From CAYMDP01 sp964389375 (GTDB lineage Bacteria > Bdellovibrionota > Bdellovibrionia > Bdellovibrionales > UBA1609), in contig CAYMDP010000001.1 of NCBI GenBank assembly GCA_964389375.1, positions 1 to 64,000 on the forward strand: a DNA stretch of 64,000 nucleotides, written 5' to 3'. Below the pieces are notes generated by a model, which had not been told where the DNA came from, searched no databases, and saw only the letters and a list, made by a program, of their open reading frames with translations. This document shows positions 27,916 through 35,663 of this stretch, piece after piece. Positions within the stretch are counted from its first letter, which is position 1; each line of letters begins with the position of its first letter. A program made the translations under genes and the position numbers.

Positions 27916-27949
27916 AAGCCCGTCATCATTTGATCGACGGGCTTTTTTT
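27916..27949 (+). terminator. rho-independent terminator after the GerE-type gene
   Basis: The 9-bp stem AAGCCCGTC/GACGGGCTT (27916-27924 with 27936-27944) is perfect, with an 11-nt loop and a run of seven T. It lies 25 bp after the regulator stop and before the thioesterase gene. Confidence 0.9.
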
Positions 27950-27967
27950 ATTTAAGGACCCCAAAAT

Positions 27968-28444
27968 ATGTCGATCAAAACTGTCAAAGAATCACAAGTT
28001 GTTATGACCGAATTGGTATTACCTCATCATACAAATGCTTTAGGCAGTGTATTTGGGGGAACAATCATGTCTTGGATCGATATCGCAGCGGCAATCGCGG
28101 CACAAAGACATAGTGGACGGGCGGTCGTGACTGCCAGTATCGATGATCTGCATTTCGTAGCTCCGGTTTATTTAGGCTGGATTGTGAATCTAAAAGCCAG
28201 TGTAAACTTTGTCTCAAAAACTTCAATGGAGGTCGGTGTTCGAGTCGATGCCGAGAATCCCAGAGAAGGTACAAGTTTTCACACGGCCTCAGCTCATGTC
28301 ACTTTTGTCGCTCTTGATAAAGAGGGAAAGCCGACACTTGTAAACCCGATCAAACCCGAATCCAAAGAAGAGCTTCGTCGCTACAAAGAGGCCGAGCTTC
28401 GCAGGCAGTGGCGCCTCGAACGTAGAAAGCTTTTAAAGACTTAA
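27968..28444 (+). CDS. acyl-CoA thioesterase, hotdog fold
   Basis: 158 residues. The motif HHTNALGSVFGGTIMSWIDIAAAIAAQRH (residues 19-47) is the hotdog helix of the YciA/BFIT group of acyl-CoA thioesterases, with Asn and Asp in the usual catalytic places; VVTASIDDLHFVAPV follows. It hydrolyses acyl-CoAs to free acids, probably of broad chain length. It starts 18 bp after a terminator, so it has its own promoter or reads through. The C terminus is highly basic (RRQWRLERRKLLKT). Confidence 0.9.
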   Translation: MSIKTVKESQVVMTELVLPHHTNALGSVFGGTIMSWIDIAAAIAAQRHSGRAVVTASIDDLHFVAPVYLGWIVNLKASVNFVSKTSMEVGVRVDAENPREGTSFHTASAHVTFVALDKEGKPTLVNPIKPESKEELRRYKEAELRRQWRLERRKLLKT

Positions 28445-28510
28445 ATTCGACAGCCTATCGAAGGATTTTGATTCTCAGATTGTCCACTCCTGTGCCGGAG
28501 TTCATCAGAG

Positions 28511-28536
28511 AAAAAAACCCGCATATACCTAGCGGG
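28511..28536 (-). terminator. rho-independent terminator of the leftward cytochrome cluster
   Basis: Read leftward, CCCGC (28536-28532), a 9-nt loop, GCGGG (28522-28518), then seven T. The stem is only 5 bp but GC-only, and it lies 46 bp beyond the stop of the last leftward gene. Confidence 0.7.
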
Positions 28537-28582
28537 ATTTAGTCTGAAGTAAGGGATAGAGAGTCAGGAATGTACTGGCACT

Positions 28583-30136
28583 TTAGCGAAGCATATAGTT
28601 TAGGACGCGGCCACCTTGAACGTCTGGAAGTGAGTTTACCAGACTATCTGGAAGGCCCGCAGCTTTCGCTACGGTTTTGTACACATCTGCCGCAGGAACT
28701 CTCATGTCTCGTCCTGTGGTGCCTGCAGCGATGGGCTGACCGAGGTCATTGGGGCGGCGATAAGTGACTACACCCGAAGTTGAAACCTGAATGTCCCCGT
28801 AGTAGCCACCACGAATCATTCCACCAGCGAGAATCAAACCATTTTTTGTATCCTCGCCGGTTGAGTTTCTTAAGGGGCTTCTTCCCCCATCAAGAGTATA
28901 CATCGCAATAAGCGTTGTATCATAAAGGCCAGCAAGTTTAAGGCTTTGAATTAAGCGTGCTAGGGTTAAACCGGACTGTTGGGCCATCGTATTCATCACC
29001 AGCGGATTTCTGTCGGAGTGAACATCATGAATATCAAAATCAATTGCCACGGATCGAACTCGACCGGATTGAAATAACTTAAAGGCATATGCAAAGAGCT
29101 CTCCCGCGGTCCAGCTTGTCGCAGAGACTGTGCAGTTTGAAGCATTGTCGCCGGGGCAAACAAGTTGAGCAGAGATTCCATTTTGCCAATATTGTTGTTC
29201 GGCAGCAGAGAGTTCCATTTCTAGTGGCGCTGGAGGTGTGCTTTGTTGAAGATTTGCTAAAGCATCCAGTTTTGCTCCATGAGCACTATTCGTTGAAGCA
29301 CTAGCAGCCAGTCGGTTGAGGTAGTTTGAATCCGCCCGTTTCATCAATTGTGTGATCAGGCGCCCGTGGCTTTGAAGGGCTGTCTGAGGGGCCGGTGTCG
29401 GGGTCGTATTAAAGGCAGACAAAAATGAACTTTTATTCAGATAACGATCGGCCTGGGCGTTGTTTAAATTTCCCTCAAAGTGATAGTAGGTATGAGTGTT
29501 TGATCGGACGGAGCTGCGAAGGATGACGCCATTCTGGGTCGAGGGCATCGTCATTTTTGTATGGTAATTGTGAAGAATCATCGGAGTGGGGGATGAGCTG
29601 TATAAGATCTCATTGCCTCCAGTTCCGGGCCTACGATCGATTGTTGCCATGTCTCTTTTTCCAGCGGAGTTATCTTTGCTTCTTCCGGGCGAGCGAAGGG
29701 GGTTTCCAGCCTCGTGTCCATGAATGGATTGGTTTCCCGGGAGGACACATTCACCAAGTTCCATCACGGCGATCGTATCAAGGTGAGGACGAAGCTCTTG
29801 GGCTTGCGGAGTGACAAAAAAACCGTTGCGCTCGGCAATCGGGGCATCAAACAAGGCAATGCGGCTTCGGATATTCTCGTAAGATGCAGCCACACTTGGT
29901 GGGACAAACAAATGGCCCCAATCCCATTGGTCGCGAAAATTGACTTCTAAAAAGTTGATGGGCTGAGTTTGCTGGGCATAAGCTTTTCCAAGGACCATAT
30001 CCATTACGGCTTCACGAGTCGCTTTAGGAATTAAGGGTGCGGCTAACACGCCACTCAAAATCTTTAAGAACTGCCGTCTTTCTAAGGGCGATAGATTTTC
30101 AAGTTCAGGTAATTTTTTAAGATCAGGCAGCTTCAT
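28583..30136 (-). CDS. Tat-exported protein of the DUF1501/DUF1552-like group
   Basis: 517 residues with twin-arginine-like signal ERRQFLKILSGVLAAPLIP (residues 19-37). The mature part has ATIDRRPGTGGNEILYSS, an AIDFDIHDVHSDRN block, and a C-terminal LIAMYTLDGGRSPLRNSTGEDTKNGLILAGG resembling the metal-site region of DUF1501-type proteins (alkaline phosphatase superfamily fold). The exact family and function are unresolved. The start overlaps the upstream cytochrome gene by 4 bp, so it is the export partner in this three-gene leftward operon, parallel to the DUF1552 gene at 5551. Confidence 0.72.
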   Translation of the reverse strand: MKLPDLKKLPELENLSPLERRQFLKILSGVLAAPLIPKATREAVMDMVLGKAYAQQTQPINFLEVNFRDQWDWGHLFVPPSVAASYENIRSRIALFDAPIAERNGFFVTPQAQELRPHLDTIAVMELGECVLPGNQSIHGHEAGNPLRSPGRSKDNSAGKRDMATIDRRPGTGGNEILYSSSPTPMILHNYHTKMTMPSTQNGVILRSSVRSNTHTYYHFEGNLNNAQADRYLNKSSFLSAFNTTPTPAPQTALQSHGRLITQLMKRADSNYLNRLAASASTNSAHGAKLDALANLQQSTPPAPLEMELSAAEQQYWQNGISAQLVCPGDNASNCTVSATSWTAGELFAYAFKLFQSGRVRSVAIDFDIHDVHSDRNPLVMNTMAQQSGLTLARLIQSLKLAGLYDTTLIAMYTLDGGRSPLRNSTGEDTKNGLILAGGMIRGGYYGDIQVSTSGVVTYRRPNDLGQPIAAGTTGRDMRVPAADVYKTVAKAAGLPDSLVNSLPDVQGGRVLNYMLR

Positions 30137-31242
30137 GGGCGTGCTCCAGAGTTAATAAAGGATTCGATGACTTTTGGATGGCTGACAATGGCGATAAGGA
30201 GTTCAGAAAATCCAGGGTCGGTTCTGAGTGTTCGCGCCTGGCTTGCAATTTCTGAATACAATTCAGGCCGAATACTGGCAAGATTTTGATCGCTCAGTCT
30301 TAGGTAATGGCGAAATAAGTTTTGTACCGCGCAACTTAGAAATTTTGGATGTTCAGTAATAACTCTGGCGGCGGCAGCAAGGTTAGCGGCGGGTCGTCCT
30401 AGCATTTGTCCACTTTCAGAGGCCGCACGAGCGGGCTCTCGAAAGTGTGAAGTCATAAGTCCGTTGACTGATGCTCCGGCCGTGGCCCCAGGGGCCTGAA
30501 GGCCGGTTGCGTTTGCACGGTAAATTCCAAGAGCGTCAAACTTAATCATAAACTGAGTGTGATGCGCAAATTGAGAGTGACAGCTATAACAATTGTTTCC
30601 ATTTCCAAAAGTAACAGCCCCAGAGGTTGTTGCAAATTCGTCGACCAAACTTGCTTGAGCTGCCGGAGGCTCTTCCGTCGGAGAAAATGGATACTGTGTA
30701 CACAAAAACTTTGCGGTCATTTTTCCTGCACGTGAAATGTTGTAGGCACCTGCATTTTTTCTTAAAAAAGCTCGAGTTGTAAGAACCCCCGCGGTATAGG
30801 GTGCACCGGTGTCACAAGCGATATTTTGTCCACTGGCATTGACGCAGGATGAGGCCGTGAGCAGTTCAGAATAGGGGCGATTTCTTCGGGCGATATCACG
30901 CCCCAAATATCCTGGAAGTCCGTAGTCGATTCCATCAAGAGATCCAGAGACCATCAATAGGTTATCTACAAAAGCCTGGGCACTTAAAGAAAACTTTTCT
31001 TCAGTCGTCCAACTTTGAACGATCGCTGGGATTGCGGAAGCGCCAGAGGTTCGGATTTGGTTTGATTCAGCTTGAGTTAAGGGTCTTTGTGCAATTTTGG
31101 AGCTTATAAAACTCATATAGTTAAGAATTTGGTTTGGATCTTGAGTTTGCGCCAGTAACTCTGAAGACGAGGTGAACAAGACAAGAGAGCATAAAACTCT
31201 CAGCGTGAATCGAAAATTATGAAAGCTTAAAATAGTCATCAT
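30133..31242 (-). CDS. exported c-type cytochrome-like protein, middle gene of the cluster
   Basis: 369 residues with a signal peptide (VLCSLVLFTSSSELLAQ). A single haem motif, CYSCH, lies near residue 212. The N-terminal LNYMSFISSKIAQRPLTQAE and the C-terminal FLSCAVQNLFRHYLRLSDQ resemble parts of the planctomycete cytochrome families (DUF1549- or DUF1585-like); the matches are by eye only. It overlaps both neighbours by 4 bp, so the three genes are translated together. It probably supplies the part of the complex that the single large protein at 6963 carries in one chain. Confidence 0.65.
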   Translation of the reverse strand: MMTILSFHNFRFTLRVLCSLVLFTSSSELLAQTQDPNQILNYMSFISSKIAQRPLTQAESNQIRTSGASAIPAIVQSWTTEEKFSLSAQAFVDNLLMVSGSLDGIDYGLPGYLGRDIARRNRPYSELLTASSCVNASGQNIACDTGAPYTAGVLTTRAFLRKNAGAYNISRAGKMTAKFLCTQYPFSPTEEPPAAQASLVDEFATTSGAVTFGNGNNCYSCHSQFAHHTQFMIKFDALGIYRANATGLQAPGATAGASVNGLMTSHFREPARAASESGQMLGRPAANLAAAARVITEHPKFLSCAVQNLFRHYLRLSDQNLASIRPELYSEIASQARTLRTDPGFSELLIAIVSHPKVIESFINSGARP

Positions 31243-32108
31243 TTGCTGATAAACTCCAATGAGCTAAGAGTTGTAAGACAAAAGACCTCAAAGCGCTCTT
31301 GATTTGTCGAATTTGCCAAATTTGTGATTTCTTGAATATTTGCCTGGTCTGCAGAATTAGCCTCGCGACCGAGAGCCCTCATTAAAAATAGATTTGTTCC
31401 AGATGGCCAGGTGTAGGTATTGCGAAATGTCGTCGAGGAACAAATTGATTGCATGGCCTGAAGCCATCGATTCATATCGGTAGGCTCCCAACTGATACTG
31501 GGTTGAATGGATCGGGCAAAATCGTAATCACCCAAAAGATCTCGACTGGAGCGAAGACCATCAAAAAGTGCATTTGAGCTTACAGTATTTAGCACGTAAG
31601 CCAACTTTTCGATTCGGATCTTGAAGAGAAGTGGATGGATTGAAGGCGAAAAACTAAATGATAGTTCGACGGGCTCAGGTGGAGTGATCGGACCTGTGGG
31701 CGCTCCTCCAAGAGCAAGAACCCATTGATTTAAAATCTGAAGATCTGAGGCTGACATCGCTCCTGTCGGAGGCATAGTTCCGTTTTCGATCACACGAATT
31801 AAGGGGGAAAGACCTGGCTGTCCTGGAATAATCAATCCGGAGTCAGTCAAATGGTTTATATCAAGGATGTCTTGAACTCCACCTTGCCCAATTGTTCCAT
31901 GGCAAGCACTACACTGGTTCGTCAAAATTCCAAGAGCTTGATTTTGAATATCTAGGACGTCTCCAGAGCTGGTGAATGAGCTCTCGTACGAAATTGGTTT
32001 AAAACCTGGCGAGCAGTTTTGGTAGTTCAGGAATATAAAGGAGACTAAGAAGAGGCTTGTCAGCCGGACTCCATATCTAAAACGAAATCTTCTCAAATGT
32101 TCCCCCAT
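31239..32108 (-). CDS. c-type cytochrome lipoprotein, first gene of the cluster
   Basis: 289 residues. The N terminus is basic and hydrophobic and ends IFLNYQNCSPGFKP, almost the same cleavage-site context as the large cytochrome at 6963 (LLFQNCSGSFKP). One haem motif, CSACHG, lies near residue 66, with the distal Met probably in NGTMPPTG near 110, as in class I cytochrome c domains. The C-terminal third (LFLMRALGREANSAD...) resembles the start of a DUF1595 segment and then stops. It looks like the N-terminal half of the DUF1592-type architecture encoded as a separate protein. Confidence 0.7.
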   Translation of the reverse strand: MGEHLRRFRFRYGVRLTSLFLVSFIFLNYQNCSPGFKPISYESSFTSSGDVLDIQNQALGILTNQCSACHGTIGQGGVQDILDINHLTDSGLIIPGQPGLSPLIRVIENGTMPPTGAMSASDLQILNQWVLALGGAPTGPITPPEPVELSFSFSPSIHPLLFKIRIEKLAYVLNTVSSNALFDGLRSSRDLLGDYDFARSIQPSISWEPTDMNRWLQAMQSICSSTTFRNTYTWPSGTNLFLMRALGREANSADQANIQEITNLANSTNQERFEVFCLTTLSSLEFISK

Positions 32109-32141
32109 CTAGGCTTCAATCCTTTCGGAAAGATTCGAACT

Positions 32142-32174
32142 TCTCATTAAAAGATTATAGATGGGATAATGAGA
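32142..32174 (-). promoter_or_regulatory. TATAAT box bracketed by a TCTCATTA inverted repeat
   Basis: TCTCATTA (32142-32149) and TAATGAGA (32167-32174) are perfect inverted repeats centred on a leftward TATAAT (32159-32154), about 45 bp upstream of the leftward cytochrome operon. No good -35 is seen. The geometry suggests a repressor or activator site over the promoter. The half-site is the same as in the 17-bp palindrome at 49574. Confidence 0.45.
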
Positions 32175-32207
32175 CTGAGCCACGGATAGCAGGGTAAAAC
32201 GTTAATC

Positions 32208-32224
32208 TGTCTCAACCTGAGATG
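32208..32224. promoter_or_regulatory. operator-like palindrome TCTCA-n-TGAGA, imperfect copy
   Basis: TGTCTCA, 3-nt spacer ACC, TGAGATG: five central positions of each arm match and the outer two differ. It lies in the 545-bp divergent space 32109-32653. That space otherwise holds no gene, some AT-rich stretches and no clear promoter for the rightward gene. Confidence 0.35.
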
Positions 32225-32530
32225 GGTCGGATTGAAAGTGATCAAAGGTTTAACACCGCAAGACTGGGACTTTATCTTGATTTTATTTAGATGGGTCCAA
32301 GCAAACGAGTAAGACAATTAATACAGCTTTTTTAATTATTTTTGCTCGCTGGCGATAGACTTTGAATTTTCGGTTTACTGTACAAATCTAAGTCAGAAGC
32401 GATTGGCGCAGGCAAATTGGGAAGCATTTACTCGCCTCTTCTTGGCTCAGGTGGCTTTAAATTTGATTTTAAAAACAAACTGTTTAATTTGAAGTCGGGC
32501 CTAAGAGTTGTGCGTTTCAAATGGTGACAC

Positions 32531-32547
32531 TTTCTCAAGGTGAGACA
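32531..32547. promoter_or_regulatory. operator-like palindrome upstream of the secreted beta-helix gene
   Basis: TTTCTCA, spacer AGG, TGAGACA; one position breaks perfect symmetry. A second half-site, TTGAGA/TCTC, follows within 20 bp. It is 107 bp upstream of the gene at 32654, a typical regulator position. It has the same spacing and arms as 49224 and 49574. Confidence 0.4.
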
Positions 32548-32653
32548 TTGAGATGCAATCTCTCGACCTCTCCTTTCATAGGAAAGTCTGGCATGTTCTT
32601 GCATAGTCTTTAATCGTCTGTCGAATTTTCGTTCGTTTTATTTTGGGGGATCT

Positions 32654-34876
32654 ATGGGGTTGATGCGTTGTTTATCTATTTTATGTTTACTTTTCATATT
32701 TAAGGCGGAAGTGTCAGAGGCTCAAAGTTCAAGTTGGGTGCGCTGTGCTTCGGAGCACCAGCACTGTAATTTCAGCGGAACCACTCGTGTTCTTTATGGT
32801 GAGAGTACGGCTTCTAGAAATGTCATCCGAAGTCGTTCGAACGGAGTCAGTTGCAGTAATGGGATTTTTGGAGATCCGGCACCAGGGATAGTCAAAGCCT
32901 GTTGGTATGAAGTCGTCAGCAGTCCTTCTCCAAGCCCAACTGAGCCGACTCCAGGTGACACGGCCTGGATACGATGCGCTTCAGAAAATCAAACTTGCTC
33001 TTTTAGTGGCACAAGAGAAGTCCGTTACGGAACCGAGACTCAGAATGTGATCCGCACCATTGCCTCTTCCACAAATTGTTCAAATTCAGTTTTTGGTGAT
33101 CCAGTTCCAGGAACCCTAAAGAGTTGTTGGTATGCGAGTGCGACTCCTGCGCCAGAGCCAGAGCCTGAACCAGTTCCTGAGCCAACTCCAGCGCCGGGTG
33201 GTTCATGGGTTTCTTGTGCTTCTGAGAATCAAACCTGTTCTTTTAGTGGCACAAGAGAAGTCCGTTACGGAACCGAGACTCAGAACGTGATCCGGACGAT
33301 TACCTCTTCTACTCAGTGTTCAAATTCAATTTTTGGTGATCCTGTTCCTGGAACAGTAAAGCGCTGTTGGTATTCAAGCCAAGAAGTGGCGGGGAGTCCT
33401 CAACCAGAACCGATCCCTGAAGAACCAGCACCTGAGGAGCCTATCCCGCCAGTTGTTACGCCTTCCCCTGGCGGAGGCGGATCTGGCACGGGTGGAAGTA
33501 TTGTCGCGAGACTTTCTGCGACTCGAATTTCAGGCCCTGCACCTTTGGCTGTTCAGTTCGATGCGATCGCAAGTACATCAACAAGCGTAAGTCTTCCTTT
33601 TCATGATCTTTTATATGATTTTAACTTTGGAGATGAACGAGGCCAGTCGTGGGAGGTCACAGGTCTTCCTAAAAATACTCAAAATGGAGCCCCATTAGCT
33701 GCTCATGTTTATGATAATCCTGGAACCTACACCGCTCAAGTTCGAGTTCATAACCCATTAAATAATGAACAAGCCTATGCCTACGTCACCGTAACGGTTC
33801 AGGATCCAAATGCTGTTTATTCTGGTTCAAACACCGTCTGCGTATCAAGCTCTGCAAATTATTCTGGCTGTCCTCAGGGCGCACTAACACAGACGAACTT
33901 GCCTTCGAGTTATAGGAATAAGCGAATTTTACTAAGAAGAGGAGAGTCTTTTCCTGGCATTAGTATTCCTCCCACGGACGACAATGTTTTGATTGCAACA
34001 TATGGATCCGGGAATAAGCCAGTGGTTAACCAAGTTTATTTGGGCAACCGCGGAGATTTGGCGCAGTGGCCGGATGAAGTCACAGTGATGGATCTAAATA
34101 TCAGAAATGGATTTAGTCTTGCGGCCTCGGGCTCACGAGTCCTTCTATATCGTTGTGATATGACAGAGCCTAATGCAGACAAAGTCGATATCGGAACTGC
34201 ACTTGGATATTATGCGACCCATGGTTCGGTGCCTTTAAGTTCTTACTACTGGCCTCGAGAAATCTTTTTGGTAGAAAACAGAATTATCGGTGATACCAAT
34301 GGGGACCAACTCCCTGGGATTGTCGTTATGGGGACCTTTGCTAAATCGGCATTGCTTGGCAACCACCTAAACAGAGCCACCGAACACACGGTTCGGATGT
34401 GGTCCGGATTTAAAACTGTTCTAGCCCATAACTTTATGGGAGGAGAGCACTATGCACCAAATCCTCCGGGCATCCGAGCGGCCCTTAAGGTCCACTCTGG
34501 AGGAACCAGCGCATATCAGGATAATGTTGGGGCCTCAGGTTTTAATATAGCGACTCGATATATGGTGACAGCAGACAACCGATTTGGATCTACATTGTAT
34601 ATGGGTTCGTGGATGGTGGGTTTTGCTCCGCAAAATGCAGATCAAGGAACTGTTGAAGGGCTTGAAGACATCATTATGGAGAGAGATGTTTTTCAGCGAG
34701 GTCCTTATTCCTCTCAAGATATTCACAATGTCGCAAGAAGGTCTACGGTCAGAGGTGCTTCAGCGGTCGGGGGAGCTCCACTGCGAATGCATCAAGTCCT
34801 TCCTTCGCAATGGAGTGGGGATCCTGGATTGCTTCCATGGATAGGTCCATACTTCGGCCAACCATCGAGCTACTAG
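32654..34876 (+). CDS. large secreted protein with three Cys-rich repeats, PKD-like domain and beta-helix-like region
   Basis: 740 residues with signal peptide (LSILCLLFIFKAEVSEAQ). Three repeats of about 57 residues (starting near 27, 104 and 184) follow the pattern W-x-RCASENQTCSFSGTREVRYG ... CSNSxFGDPxPGTxKxCWY, joined by Pro/Glu-rich linkers. I believe similar modules occur in secreted carbohydrate-active proteins, but cannot confirm it. Residues 285-380 look like a PKD/immunoglobulin-type domain (GPAPLAVQFDA ... YDNPGTYTAQVRV). The remainder, with many short strands and turns, suggests a right-handed beta helix. It probably binds or cleaves an extracellular polysaccharide; no catalytic residues were identified. 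Confidence 0.72.
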   Translation: MGLMRCLSILCLLFIFKAEVSEAQSSSWVRCASEHQHCNFSGTTRVLYGESTASRNVIRSRSNGVSCSNGIFGDPAPGIVKACWYEVVSSPSPSPTEPTPGDTAWIRCASENQTCSFSGTREVRYGTETQNVIRTIASSTNCSNSVFGDPVPGTLKSCWYASATPAPEPEPEPVPEPTPAPGGSWVSCASENQTCSFSGTREVRYGTETQNVIRTITSSTQCSNSIFGDPVPGTVKRCWYSSQEVAGSPQPEPIPEEPAPEEPIPPVVTPSPGGGGSGTGGSIVARLSATRISGPAPLAVQFDAIASTSTSVSLPFHDLLYDFNFGDERGQSWEVTGLPKNTQNGAPLAAHVYDNPGTYTAQVRVHNPLNNEQAYAYVTVTVQDPNAVYSGSNTVCVSSSANYSGCPQGALTQTNLPSSYRNKRILLRRGESFPGISIPPTDDNVLIATYGSGNKPVVNQVYLGNRGDLAQWPDEVTVMDLNIRNGFSLAASGSRVLLYRCDMTEPNADKVDIGTALGYYATHGSVPLSSYYWPREIFLVENRIIGDTNGDQLPGIVVMGTFAKSALLGNHLNRATEHTVRMWSGFKTVLAHNFMGGEHYAPNPPGIRAALKVHSGGTSAYQDNVGASGFNIATRYMVTADNRFGSTLYMGSWMVGFAPQNADQGTVEGLEDIIMERDVFQRGPYSSQDIHNVARRSTVRGASAVGGAPLRMHQVLPSQWSGDPGLLPWIGPYFGQPSSY
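33001..33295 (+). repeat. 240-bp-period near-identical tandem coding repeat
   Basis: About 54 bases at 33001 recur at 33241 with one difference, while the third copy near 32775 has diverged. The near-identity includes synonymous positions, so it reflects recent duplication or gene conversion between repeat modules two and three of the secreted protein. Confidence 0.85.
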
Positions 34877-35049
34877 TCAAAATAATTAAAAGAGCGAAGC
34901 GGAAGACGAGCTGGTGTTCCGCTGATTCTCGATGCCGCTTAGGTAGGCAACTCTCAACCCATCCAGCTTTAGGATTAAGTCAGATAATCTAGGCTCTTTC
35001 TTTGCAATCTCAAGTTCCTGAGTATTAATAGTTAGTGTAGGAGTTCCTA

Positions 35050-35616
35050 ATGAGAGCTTTAATTGCCCTTTTTTGTCTTATGACCACATCTTTGACAGCC
35101 TTTGCCGGGAATTATTCTGAAGTTCTGGATGATGAAGTCCTCCTAGAAGATAGAATCGCTCACATGAATTTGATGAAAAAAACCAATTGTTTATTAGATG
35201 TGAGATTAACAAGAGATCTGGTTCTCGGTGCCAACGAGAGATACGTCCATTTTCATAATGGAGAGGGAATGATTCTTAAGGACTTAAGCCGCAAGCAAAA
35301 TTCGAACTTAGATAAGCCGACTTCTTGTTTGATGAGCTTTAGAAATAGTAAGGCTGACAGCCGTTCAGGGGCGATGAAAAAAAATAAGAGCTACTCAAAA
35401 GACTCTCTTTTGATATTAGACGAGGTCCTGGATGTGACCGGGGCGTCTTGGATCGAAAAAAGATTTGGTTTTACTTACGGAATTTTGCTTAGAGGAGAAG
35501 AAGCTGGATTTGCTCTAAGGTGTGCTCATCAGCAAGGACGGGCCCTCACACTTAAAGATCTTAAATCGACCCTGGCTCCCTTGGCTGAAGTTTCGATGTA
35601 TTGTCCTGGCCTTTAA
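35050..35616 (+). CDS. secreted protein of unknown function
   Basis: 188 residues with a signal peptide (LIALFCLMTTSLTAFAG, cleavage likely after AFA). The mature chain is mixed alpha/beta with four cysteines (NCLLD, SCLMSF, RCAHQQ and YCPGL), which suggests disulfides in the periplasm. No family recognised. The 173-bp gap upstream (34877-35049) holds a modest imperfect hairpin (AGCGGAA/TTCCGCT around 34900-34926) and no gene. The next gene also encodes an exported protein and starts 47 bp downstream. Confidence 0.7.
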   Translation: MRALIALFCLMTTSLTAFAGNYSEVLDDEVLLEDRIAHMNLMKKTNCLLDVRLTRDLVLGANERYVHFHNGEGMILKDLSRKQNSNLDKPTSCLMSFRNSKADSRSGAMKKNKSYSKDSLLILDEVLDVTGASWIEKRFGFTYGILLRGEEAGFALRCAHQQGRALTLKDLKSTLAPLAEVSMYCPGL

Positions 35617-35663
35617 GTGTTAAAAAGTATTTTTTGATAATTTGACAAGAGAGAAACAAACTC

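Noticed and set aside
32589..32603. Sigma-54-like promoter TGGCAT...TTGCA upstream of the secreted beta-helix gene
   Set aside because: The GG and GC elements are separated by nine bases instead of the required ten; sigma-54 promoters tolerate this poorly.
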